NCBI GenBank assembly: GCA_021399405.1 | Contig: JAAFKL010000323.1 | Coordinates: 1 to 14,507 of the forward strand | Source of the DNA: Candidatus Heimdallarchaeota archaeon | GTDB lineage: Archaea > Asgardarchaeota > Heimdallarchaeia > Heimdallarchaeales > Kariarchaeaceae | DNA: 14,507 nt | Direction of reading: 5' to 3' | Shown: one piece after another, positions 7,963 to 14,304 of the stretch | How the letters are laid out: each line of letters starts with the position of its first letter | Position numbering within the stretch: position 1 is the first letter of the stretch | Program-made: the position numbers and the translations under genes | Notes under the pieces: generated by a model | What the model was told of the DNA's origin: nothing | What the model saw: only the letters and a program-made list of their open reading frames with translations | Databases searched by the model: none

Positions 7963-7996
7963 ACTTAATTAGTTTGTTATTAAGATCGATTGAATT
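7963..7996 (-). repeat. 34-bp promoter block, copy A
   Basis: This is the partner of the block at 6818-6851, with 32 of 34 positions identical (differences at 7976 and 7978). It sits at exactly the same distance from the GTG start of its gene. It contains the same minus-strand TATA candidate CTAATTAAG and the same AATCGATCTTAAT dyad. Further upstream (beyond 7996) the similarity stops. Confidence 0.75.
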
Positions 7997-8178
7997 CAAT
8001 CAATCATAAATTATTACAGCGATCAGAGTGTCATTTACCATTTGTATGATTTTTCGTCAATCAATAAAATACCTTTTTATTCATTTCTTGTTGAATTAAG
8101 TAATTGTACTTTCTCAAAAGAAAAGTCATAATATACCTTAAAGTCCCAGTCATGCTGTAGAAATATCAGTTGATAAAA

Positions 8179-8391
8179 ATGAACTCTAATTACGATCATC
8201 AACAAGAAAAAAATAAATTTTACATAAGTTTGATACTAACAGTTTTGATATATGGATCGATCCTATTAGGAATTACATTTACAAATCCGTTCCTAATCAT
8301 ATTTGGTTTTACGGTCATTTTGTTCATGATATTCTACACAATCTTTATTCGGCTAATCGATGAATTAATTCCTCCAGCTAAAACTGAGTGA
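8179..8391 (+). CDS. Small two-span membrane protein
   Basis: The 70-residue protein has a short charged N-terminus (NSNYDHQQEKNK), two hydrophobic spans (about FYISLILTVLIYGSILLGITF and PFLIIFGFTVILFMIFYTIFI) and a short polar tail ending PPAKTE. No known family is recognised. An in-frame TTG at 8170 would add three residues. A TATA-like TAATATAC at 8129-8136 predicts a leader of about 20 bases before the ATG, without a ribosome-binding site. The hydrophobic profile and clean boundaries make it more credible than a random reading frame of this length. It converges with another two-span protein gene 140 bases away. Confidence 0.6.
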   Translation: MNSNYDHQQEKNKFYISLILTVLIYGSILLGITFTNPFLIIFGFTVILFMIFYTIFIRLIDELIPPAKTE

Positions 8392-8509
8392 ATTCGTTGT
8401 AACTAGTATCTGAATGGTTTAACGCACAAAGCTGTTGATGACTTTGTTGAAAGCTTAAATTATAAAATAGAAGATTAATGTTGCAGTTAAACTAACAATA
8501 AAAGATTGT

Positions 8510-8516
8510 AAAAAAA
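8510..8516 (-). terminator. Oligo-T terminator candidate
   Basis: Seven A on the plus strand give seven T on the minus strand, 15 bases beyond the stop of the minus-strand gene at 8532. Archaeal RNA polymerase stops at such T runs without needing a hairpin. The plus-strand gene converging here has no comparable run. Confidence 0.4.
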
Positions 8517-8531
8517 TAATCCTAACTCTTC

Positions 8532-8849
8532 TCAAATCTTTTTTGTGATTTTCAAGATTCTTAATTCTTTGGCGATTGGTTTTTCTCCAAAATTAACTAC
8601 TGATAAATACCCAAAAGTAACACAGAATTTATTCCTCACTTGAAGATAGGTAACCATAGTAATGAAAAGAGGGACGAAAATAAACAATTTCCAAAGTTGA
8701 GATAACTCAAGAAATATTAGTAAAATAAAAGAAATAATTGTTCCTAACAAAGAAATATAGAAATTATGTTTCCTCTTAGCAATCTCACTTGGTCCAATAT
8801 TACAAACTCCTGCTTGATATTCAGTGTTTATCGATATCAAATTTTCCAT
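8532..8849 (-). CDS. Two-span membrane protein with CNIGP...FC motif
   Basis: The 105-residue protein has VCNIGPSEIAKRKHNFYISL at residues 15-34, two membrane spans (about 30-48 and 54-68) and then YLQVRNKFCVTFGYLSVVNFG (68-88). I recall the same arrangement (CNIG-P-x-E-I followed by two spans and Y-L-Q-x-R-x-x-F-C) in small membrane proteins of many bacteria and archaea. I know no function or family name. The two conserved cysteines (16 and 76) flank the spans on the same predicted side of the membrane and could form a disulfide or bind a metal or cofactor; this is inference. The ATG is supported by a TATA-like box about 25 bases upstream. Confidence 0.75.
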   Translation of the reverse strand: MENLISINTEYQAGVCNIGPSEIAKRKHNFYISLLGTIISFILLIFLELSQLWKLFIFVPLFITMVTYLQVRNKFCVTFGYLSVVNFGEKPIAKELRILKITKKI

Positions 8850-8867
8850 AATCTCGTATCAACCATA

Positions 8868-8880
8868 TTGATTTAAACTA
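8868..8880 (-). promoter_or_regulatory. TATA box of the CNIG membrane protein gene
   Basis: The minus strand reads TAGTTTAAATCAA. The core TTTAAATC is centred about 25 bases before the ATG at 8849-8847, again predicting a leaderless transcript. Confidence 0.5.
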
Positions 8881-9000
8881 TTTGAAAAGTAATCTAGAAA
8901 GGTTTCCCATCAGTTATCAATGTAATTCTATATTTTTTTTGTCATTATCACATTATCTAATCAAAAAGGTCTTCTGAAACGGCATCTTGTAAGATTTAGA

Positions 9001-9975
9001 TTGAAGTGTACTGTTAAAGCATGTTCCAATTTGGCTTTAATCAAATATTGGGGCAATGTTGATCCATATTGGCACATACCAACAAATGACAGTATAAGCG
9101 TAAGTCTAGGATCTCTACAAAGTACAACAACACTAGAATTTGGAACCGATTATTCAGATGAGTGTTATCTGAATGAGAAATTAATATCTGACGAAGGGTA
9201 CGATCGAATTAAATTCCTACTAGAACACTTTCGGAAATTCACTGATTTTCATGATCCGATATTTATGCGATCAATGAACAATTTCCCAACAGCTGCTGGA
9301 ATTGCATCTTCTGCTTCAGGATTTGGAGCACTAGCACATGCCTTGTACGAGGCAAGTGGCCTCAAGTATTCGGAAAAAGATGTATCAAAATTAGCAAGAC
9401 TTGGAAGTGGAAGTGCAGCTCGAACAATTTATCCGGGTTATGCTCACTGGATAAAAGGTACCGATCATCATTCAAGTTTTGCTATCAAAATAAAAGAACC
9501 CGATGAGATGAGGGTAATCGTATCCATCACAGAAAAATCAGCAAAACCTGTAAGCAGTTTTGAAGCAATGGAACTATCAAAGGACCTCTCACCATTCTTC
9601 GTTCAAAAAGCAGAACATTCAACCACACATATCCCTAAAATGATACAAGCTCTGGCTAATGATGATTTTTCAACAATCGGTGATATAGCTCAAAAAGAAG
9701 CAAACAATCTTCACGCAGTGATTAACACAACCGGTTTAGGAATATCGTATTGGAATGTGGGGACGCTCGAAATTATGAAATTTGTAAATAGATTACGAGA
9801 ATCTGGAACTGAAGCATACTATACAATAGATGCTGGTCCTCAAGTGAAAATTTTATGTTTACCAAAAGATGAGAAGGGTATAATACAGGAATTAGAAGAA
9901 TTACAATATATCAAGGATATAATATCCTCGAAAGTAGGTTATGGTTCTCAGGTAGTTACCTCCCATCTGTTCTGA
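9001..9975 (+). CDS. mvaD: Diphosphomevalonate (or phosphomevalonate) decarboxylase
   Basis: This GHMP-kinase-fold enzyme of the mevalonate pathway decarboxylates (di)phosphomevalonate with ATP to give isopentenyl (di)phosphate for archaeal lipids. Family landmarks in order are SNLALIKYWGN (residues 9-19), PTNDSISVSL (27-36), the phosphate-binding NNFPTAAGIASSASGFGALA (93-112), GSGSAARTIYPGYAHW (135-150, Arg141) and the catalytic-Asp segment YTIDAGPQVKIL (Asp277). The length of 324 is normal. The position after KYWG is Asn where many diphosphomevalonate decarboxylases have Lys, and the N-x-S pair reads NDS rather than NSS. The sequence is far from the Haloferax type. I cannot tell from sequence whether it prefers the mono- or diphosphate. 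It starts at TTG because family alignments begin just there; a possible box near 8952-8958 would give a leader of about 20 bases. Confidence 0.92.
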   Translation: MKCTVKACSNLALIKYWGNVDPYWHIPTNDSISVSLGSLQSTTTLEFGTDYSDECYLNEKLISDEGYDRIKFLLEHFRKFTDFHDPIFMRSMNNFPTAAGIASSASGFGALAHALYEASGLKYSEKDVSKLARLGSGSAARTIYPGYAHWIKGTDHHSSFAIKIKEPDEMRVIVSITEKSAKPVSSFEAMELSKDLSPFFVQKAEHSTTHIPKMIQALANDDFSTIGDIAQKEANNLHAVINTTGLGISYWNVGTLEIMKFVNRLRESGTEAYYTIDAGPQVKILCLPKDEKGIIQELEELQYIKDIISSKVGYGSQVVTSHLF

Positions 9976-10010
9976 ACTGGAAGTCAGTTTTAATTACCTC
10001 CCTTCCTAGC

Positions 10011-10018
10011 TTTTTATA
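10011..10018 (+). promoter_or_regulatory. TATA box of the 151-residue orphan gene
   Basis: TTTTTATA is centred about 27 bases before the TTG at 10042 and supports that non-ATG start with a leaderless transcript. It also indicates that this gene is transcribed independently of the decarboxylase gene ending 66 bases upstream. Confidence 0.5.
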
Positions 10019-10041
10019 GTTTCAGAGAATAATAACTAAGA

Positions 10042-10497
10042 TTGATTTCTTCTGTTCAAGATTCATTAACTAATTTTCCCTTGACAATCTCTAAAATAGA
10101 TATTCAATGCCCAGTGATAAAAAAGATAATGCATCAGACAACCTATCAAATAGAATCTACCTCATTTTTCAGCCTTGAAAAAGCAAATCAATACTTATTT
10201 ACTAAGTTGACTTTGCGTCTACAGTATCCAACCTCAAAATTTGATGTCGTTAATTTAGTTCTTACCCTAATTGATGATACAACTCTTGAATATACTATTC
10301 CTTTAAGATATCGGGATGAGTTATTTGATTTTCTACATAATCTCTACTACAGCCATGGAGTAAATATTATCACTTATTATGGAATGATGTCATTACAAGA
10401 TAAATTTCACCAAGCAATGATTTCAGGAATTTCTCCATTCTCATTTACTTTGATTAGGGATATAGAAACCCGAGTTCAAGGTATGGCTACAAATTAA
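10042..10497 (+). CDS. Uncharacterised 151-residue soluble protein
   Basis: I do not recognise this protein. It has no signal peptide or membrane span. Residues 15-75 alternate strands (TISKIDIQC, TTYQIES, KLTLRLQYP, VVNLVLTLID), followed by DTTLEYTIPLRYRDELFDFLHNLYYSHG (77-104) and a C-terminal helical part, so a small alpha/beta fold is likely. It has one Cys (24) and no nucleotide-binding motif. It begins at TTG with a TATA-like box about 27 bases upstream. An internal ATG at residue 30 would remove the first strands and looks less likely. It lies on the same strand as the decarboxylase gene, 66 bases downstream, but nothing visible links the two. Its stop is 23 bases from the stop of a convergent transporter gene. 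Confidence 0.65.
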   Translation: MISSVQDSLTNFPLTISKIDIQCPVIKKIMHQTTYQIESTSFFSLEKANQYLFTKLTLRLQYPTSKFDVVNLVLTLIDDTTLEYTIPLRYRDELFDFLHNLYYSHGVNIITYYGMMSLQDKFHQAMISGISPFSFTLIRDIETRVQGMATN

Positions 10498-10520
10498 CAA
10501 ACGGAGGAATCGCTTTATTT

Positions 10521-11846
10521 TTACGCTGGACTCATTTCCAGTTCTAATGAATCATCTTCTGGGATAGTTAATATTTCACTTCGTGGATATCGAAGTTTAA
10601 AGACAATTATGAACATCACAGACTGAAATACTCCTGTTAAAAAGAATGGACTGGCTTCACCTATAAAACTATAATCACCTATTATTATTCGTTTTCCCTC
10701 CATGAATTGATACAAATATGAACCAGCTATTGGTCCGAAAATTGCTCCAATATTAAAAAATGTTTGAACTCGTCCAAAAACCGTTCCCCTTTCCTTAGGT
10801 AAGACTACATCGGCTTGTAAAGCTCGGAAATTTGGCATAAACAATCCGTTTCCAATTGCCCTTATCCAGAAAAATCCGGCTGCCATTAACACTGTACTCG
10901 CAAATCCAAGAATTCCAGTGAAAAATACCATAATTGGTAAACCTATTAGCATAGGTGATCGACGACCAATACGGTCCCCCATAGCTCCAGAAGGAACTGA
11001 CATAAGTGCCATGATACCTCCGGAAATGCCTAAAATTAATCCTACCAAAGCTTCATCAAAGTTATGTACATCGACAAAAAATATAGTAAAAATTGGGATA
11101 ATAAACCCAATACCAACACCATTGAAAAAAGCCATGGTGTAATATTTTCTATACTCAGATCTGGGATCGTCTAATTTTTGTTTTACAACTTTAGTAATAT
11201 CCGTTGATATTTGCTCCTTTTTATCATAATATTCTGGATCAAAATCACGAATTTTCAGAGTTATAACAATAAATGCGATCAGGGCCATAAATGCTGTCAC
11301 GTAGAATGTAGATCGGAGTGCATCTAAATCAGATGCCCCAAATTGCTTTGTTACCCAAAAAGCTCCGGAACCGAGCATCGGTCCGACGAAAAAACCCAAG
11401 GCAAAGCTTGTTGTGTACATTCCTGTCGCCTCTCCTACTTTATCTCTTGGAACAATGTCTACTAGGTATGCCATAGCTGTGGGCCAAACGATTCCCACTG
11501 CGGCACCCTCTACAACCCTCAAAATTAGCAGAGTCTCCCAATTCGGAGAGAAAGCCATTGCAAAGGTACTGACTCCATAGAGCGCAGTTCCCCAAATCAT
11601 GACCTTCCTTCGTCCTATTCTATCGGAGTAAGCACCTGCGACAGAAGACATAACTGCTCTACCTATCGTAAATGCAGCAATGATGATTCCAATGATGCCA
11701 ATAGTTGCACCTAGATCTCTTGCATATAATGGCATAAACGGGATCAATACACCAAATCCAAAATTAAGGACTAACGAGGTCCCCACCAATATGATGACTT
11801 CGTTCTTGGTATCTCCGTATCTATCGAAATAACCAAGGATACGCAC
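10521..11846 (-). CDS. MFS transporter, drug/metabolite exporter type
   Basis: This 441-residue major facilitator protein has twelve spans in two halves (about 16-198 and 235-417) joined by a charged loop (199-234). Motif A appears twice, GAYSDRIGRRKVM (71-83) after span 2 and GAMGDRIGRRSPM (287-299) after span 8, a sign of the internal duplication. The span-5 motif GFFVGPMLGS (151-160) is the antiporter motif C of proton-driven exporters, and GPIAGSYLY repeats it in the second half (371-379). LRVVEGAAVGIVWPTAMA (109-126) is motif B with its conserved Arg. Export of drugs or metabolites is therefore the best guess; the substrate is unknown. The GTG start has a TATA box about 22-25 bases upstream. 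It is divergent from a membrane-anchored regulator 196 bases away. Codon and base use look like its neighbours, though slightly less AT-rich. Confidence 0.93.
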   Translation of the reverse strand: MRILGYFDRYGDTKNEVIILVGTSLVLNFGFGVLIPFMPLYARDLGATIGIIGIIIAAFTIGRAVMSSVAGAYSDRIGRRKVMIWGTALYGVSTFAMAFSPNWETLLILRVVEGAAVGIVWPTAMAYLVDIVPRDKVGEATGMYTTSFALGFFVGPMLGSGAFWVTKQFGASDLDALRSTFYVTAFMALIAFIVITLKIRDFDPEYYDKKEQISTDITKVVKQKLDDPRSEYRKYYTMAFFNGVGIGFIIPIFTIFFVDVHNFDEALVGLILGISGGIMALMSVPSGAMGDRIGRRSPMLIGLPIMVFFTGILGFASTVLMAAGFFWIRAIGNGLFMPNFRALQADVVLPKERGTVFGRVQTFFNIGAIFGPIAGSYLYQFMEGKRIIIGDYSFIGEASPFFLTGVFQSVMFIIVFKLRYPRSEILTIPEDDSLELEMSPA

Positions 11847-11862
11847 ATATGTTTTGTAATCT

Positions 11863-11876
11863 CTAATATAATAAGA
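11863..11876 (-). promoter_or_regulatory. TATA box of the MFS exporter gene, with adjoining inverted repeat
   Basis: The minus strand reads TCTTATTATATTAG here, 17-30 bases ahead of the GTG start. An inverted repeat AGACT-(8)-AGTCT at 11874-11891 touches the upstream edge of the box and would be placed correctly for a repressor, but with five-base arms it may be chance. Confidence 0.5.
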
Positions 11877-11954
11877 CTATACAATGAGTCTATTTCTAAT
11901 TTGCAAGATTAAAAACTATAGATTTGTTGTACCCTAATTATTTCTTGGTATAGG

Positions 11955-11966
11955 ATTTGTACAAAT
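11955..11966. promoter_or_regulatory. 12-bp perfect palindrome in the divergent intergenic region
   Basis: ATTTGTACAAAT is a perfect palindrome between the exporter and regulator genes, about 77 bases before the regulator ATG and 108 before the exporter start. A related string, ATTTGTTGTAC, lies at 11920-11930. Dimeric winged-helix proteins bind such sites, but a palindrome of this length is expected a few times by chance in a window this size. Confidence 0.3.
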
Positions 11967-12042
11967 AAAATATCGAAGATTTAAGCTTTGATCGCACACA
12001 TAATAGTAAGATTTGAAAATCCGAAATTGAATAACAGATTAG

Positions 12043-12519
12043 ATGAAATCAAGGAAGACTATAATGGTTGTAATGAGTGTAAACGCCCTTTATAGTTTTA
12101 TCTACATTTTTTCATTAGTAATAACCTCAATCGTAAATGGGGAACTTCCTTTTGAAGAACATAATTTAAGCCAAATTGCTGGAATTGTCTTCATTTTCTC
12201 AATAGGTATACTGACAGGTGGATTATTTCTTAGTTATTTTTTCCCAGAAGTTAGAGAAAAAATTCATGGAAGTAAAATTTCATCTAATCCAACTTCATTA
12301 GAGGTTTTGTTGTACATTAGTTCAGATGATGAGATTAAGATAATTGAAAGTATTCAATCATTAGCTCCCAAAGCATATAAATTCGAGGTAGCACGTGAAT
12401 CTGGTTTGTCTCGGATGAAAGTTCATAGAATACTTATGAGGATGAGTGAACGTGGGATTGTTCGAATAGTAAAAGATGGAAGATATTCTCAAATTTACCT
12501 TACTGATTGGATTAAATAA
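12043..12519 (+). CDS. Membrane-anchored winged-helix transcriptional regulator
   Basis: The 158-residue protein has two N-terminal membrane spans (about 8-30, SVNALYSFIYIFSLVITSIV, and 45-67, AGIVFIFSIGILTGGLFLSYFF), a short linker and a C-terminal winged helix-turn-helix (about 85-158). The recognition part reads FEVARESGLSRMKVHRILMRMSERGIVRIV, followed by a wing (KDGRYSQIYLTDWI). The helix pattern is that of MarR/IclR-like archaeal wHTH domains, including those fused to membrane segments in haloarchaea. It probably senses a membrane or envelope state and regulates nearby genes; the divergent exporter is the obvious candidate target. The ATG has an AT-rich stretch 30-45 bases upstream but no sharp TATA box. 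Confidence 0.85.
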   Translation: MKSRKTIMVVMSVNALYSFIYIFSLVITSIVNGELPFEEHNLSQIAGIVFIFSIGILTGGLFLSYFFPEVREKIHGSKISSNPTSLEVLLYISSDDEIKIIESIQSLAPKAYKFEVARESGLSRMKVHRILMRMSERGIVRIVKDGRYSQIYLTDWIK

Positions 12520-12668
12520 TTTGGAATATGGCAATGATTTGGATTATCGATCTAGGATGTCTCAAATTCAACCAATCATTTAATTAAATACAAATTTATT
12601 TTCTTAACTGCTTTTAATTTTTGTTGAATTAATTTAGCCAAATCTTCAATGTTGAAAATTCTTTGGAA

Positions 12669-12692
12669 TGCGTATTATGCTCATAATACGCA
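12669..12692. repeat. 24-bp palindromic element, copy downstream of the TPR gene
   Basis: TGCGTATTATG is followed by CT and then the exact complement CATAATACGCA, an 11-bp perfect inverted repeat. It lies ten bases past the TPR gene's stop. A second copy matching 20 of 24 positions lies upstream of the same gene at 14186-14209. No T run follows on either strand, so an operator or recognition site is more likely than a terminator. Confidence 0.7.
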
Positions 12693-12702
12693 CTTGATTT
12701 GT

Positions 12703-14124
12703 TTATTTGTATTCCTTAACCATTTTCTCTAAATATCTTTGAATTTCTACCTGCTCAAGTCTTTGTTTAATGGTAGATTCAATTGATGCAAACTCCTGCC
12801 ATTTAACGACTAATTGTTCTAATTGTCGCAACTCATATTCAATCTTATTTTGTAATAAAACAAATTTTTCTGTCTGAGCTTTTGTTTTCGCATTTTCTAA
12901 AATACTATTAGCCTTATCAATATTTTTTGTGATTAACGAGATTTTGGACTCAAGTATTGACAATTCCCCTGAGAGAAGTTTGCTTCCATTATCTTCAGCT
13001 TGTTTTTTCAATTGCTCTATTAAGGTGTTGGCTTCTTCGAGTATAACATCTTCTTCAAAATCGGCATACTCTTCCAGCAATAATTGAATTAGGAGTATTT
13101 TAGAGATATTTTGGAATTCAAACCATAGATTATTAGTGTTAATCAATTGTTCAATGATATTTTGAGCCTGAACTTTTGATTTTCTGCGGTTTTGCTTCAT
13201 TAATAGTAGAGCATCCATTAGGTTGCTAGTTTGTCGATAAAATATTTCCTTCGGATTTTCTTCAGATAGGTCCTTTAGTTTTTCTTGTAACTCACCAGTT
13301 TTTTTTGAGTTATCAGTTAAAAGATATAAATAAAATAATCTGAAACTATACAAACTCAAATACATGGGTATTGTCATTATTACTTGATCATTTAGACTTT
13401 CCTCGTAATATTTGATTGCTATTTCTGATTCGCCTAATTCTGAATAAGTCGCCCCAAGGTTTGCATAGGTCCCCCCTATTGCATATGAAATCTTATTGTC
13501 AATCATGATTCTTCTTGATTTTTCTAAATATTCCAGCGAATCTCCTAATTTACCAAGATTTCTATATATTTCACCCATATTAATATAAATTAATGCCAAT
13601 ACAAACTTCGAGGAGAAATATTTATCATGATATTCAGCTATTAACTCCTCTGCATCAAGGTGAAATTTCAATCCTATCTCGAATTGATAACTGGTAAAAT
13701 AAACGATTGATTTCATCATTAGAAATACGGCTTTCCAAAAATAATGATAATCATCCACCTGTATTTCTTCAATGTAAATTTCAATTGACTCCATCATGGG
13801 TTTCAATTCTGTTATATTGCCTCTGAAAAAAGAAAGTGTCATATGGAGTGTATCACAGATGAATAGTCGAGATTTCATATTTTTGACAGTAGCACTATCT
13901 AGAAGATCATTTAATAGAGAATCAGCCTTTTCAAACTCACCATTAAATGTCAATAAAAATACTTTTTCAAATTCAAGTTCAGCTGAAAATTCTTCCTTTG
14001 TACATCTCTCTATCATCTGATGGGCCCCATCATAATCACCCTGTATCATAGTTTTGCGAATTTCATCTACTTCTCTGGCAATAAGGTTGTAATCTAATTT
14101 CACCGATTGATTATAGTAGTCCAA
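12703..14124 (-). CDS. TPR and coiled-coil protein
   Basis: The 473-residue soluble, all-helical protein is built of tetratricopeptide-like repeats. Repeats are clearest at 172-206 (ALIYINMGEIYRNLGKLGDSLEYLEKS) and 215-248 (IGGTYANLGATYSELGESEIAIKYYEES), with degenerate repeats at about 14-76 (GDYDGAHQMIE, GEFEKADSLLNDLL), 85-165 and 300-420. The last 60 residues (about 412-473) are heptad-rich (LLQNKIEYELRQLEQLVVKW, then RLEQVEIQRYLEKM) and should form a coiled coil. TPR arrays mediate protein-protein contacts. Similar TPR proteins ending in a helical tail are common in Asgard and other archaeal genomes, as I recall, without known function. The start is a TTG with no good alternative ATG before the first repeat; Met26 is too late. 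The gene is bracketed by two copies of a 24-bp palindrome. Confidence 0.85.
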   Translation of the reverse strand: MDYYNQSVKLDYNLIAREVDEIRKTMIQGDYDGAHQMIERCTKEEFSAELEFEKVFLLTFNGEFEKADSLLNDLLDSATVKNMKSRLFICDTLHMTLSFFRGNITELKPMMESIEIYIEEIQVDDYHYFWKAVFLMMKSIVYFTSYQFEIGLKFHLDAEELIAEYHDKYFSSKFVLALIYINMGEIYRNLGKLGDSLEYLEKSRRIMIDNKISYAIGGTYANLGATYSELGESEIAIKYYEESLNDQVIMTIPMYLSLYSFRLFYLYLLTDNSKKTGELQEKLKDLSEENPKEIFYRQTSNLMDALLLMKQNRRKSKVQAQNIIEQLINTNNLWFEFQNISKILLIQLLLEEYADFEEDVILEEANTLIEQLKKQAEDNGSKLLSGELSILESKISLITKNIDKANSILENAKTKAQTEKFVLLQNKIEYELRQLEQLVVKWQEFASIESTIKQRLEQVEIQRYLEKMVKEYK

Positions 14125-14185
14125 ATTTTAAGCGTTTACCATTATTGACACTTTTTTTAGTCTAGAGTGCTCATTTTTTTCCAAG

Positions 14186-14209
14186 TGCGGATTATCATCC
14201 TAATACGCA
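14186..14209. repeat. 24-bp palindromic element, copy upstream of the TPR gene
   Basis: TGCGGATTA is followed by six bases and then TAATACGCA, a nine-base inverted repeat with one mismatch. It has the same total length as the copy at 12669-12692 and matches it at 20 of 24 positions; the outer arms are the conserved part. It lies 61 bases before the TPR start codon, just upstream of the expected promoter region, where an activator or auto-regulator would bind. Confidence 0.7.
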
Positions 14210-14304
14210 ATTCGAATACTTCTCAAACTCGAATATCATTAATCAAGAATGTGTTTAAACATTAGATATTTAATTGAATTAGAGACAGACAAGCTAGATC
14301 GATC

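Noticed and set aside
10918..11142. 74-codon plus-strand reading frame
   Set aside because: It is antisense to the MFS exporter, proline- and isoleucine-rich, and shows no recognisable fold.
12669..12692. Intrinsic terminator for the TPR gene
   Set aside because: No T run follows the hairpin on the minus strand, and a copy of the same element lies upstream of the gene, which a terminator would not explain.
13796..14020. 74-codon plus-strand reading frame
   Set aside because: It is antisense to the TPR gene, with no independent support.
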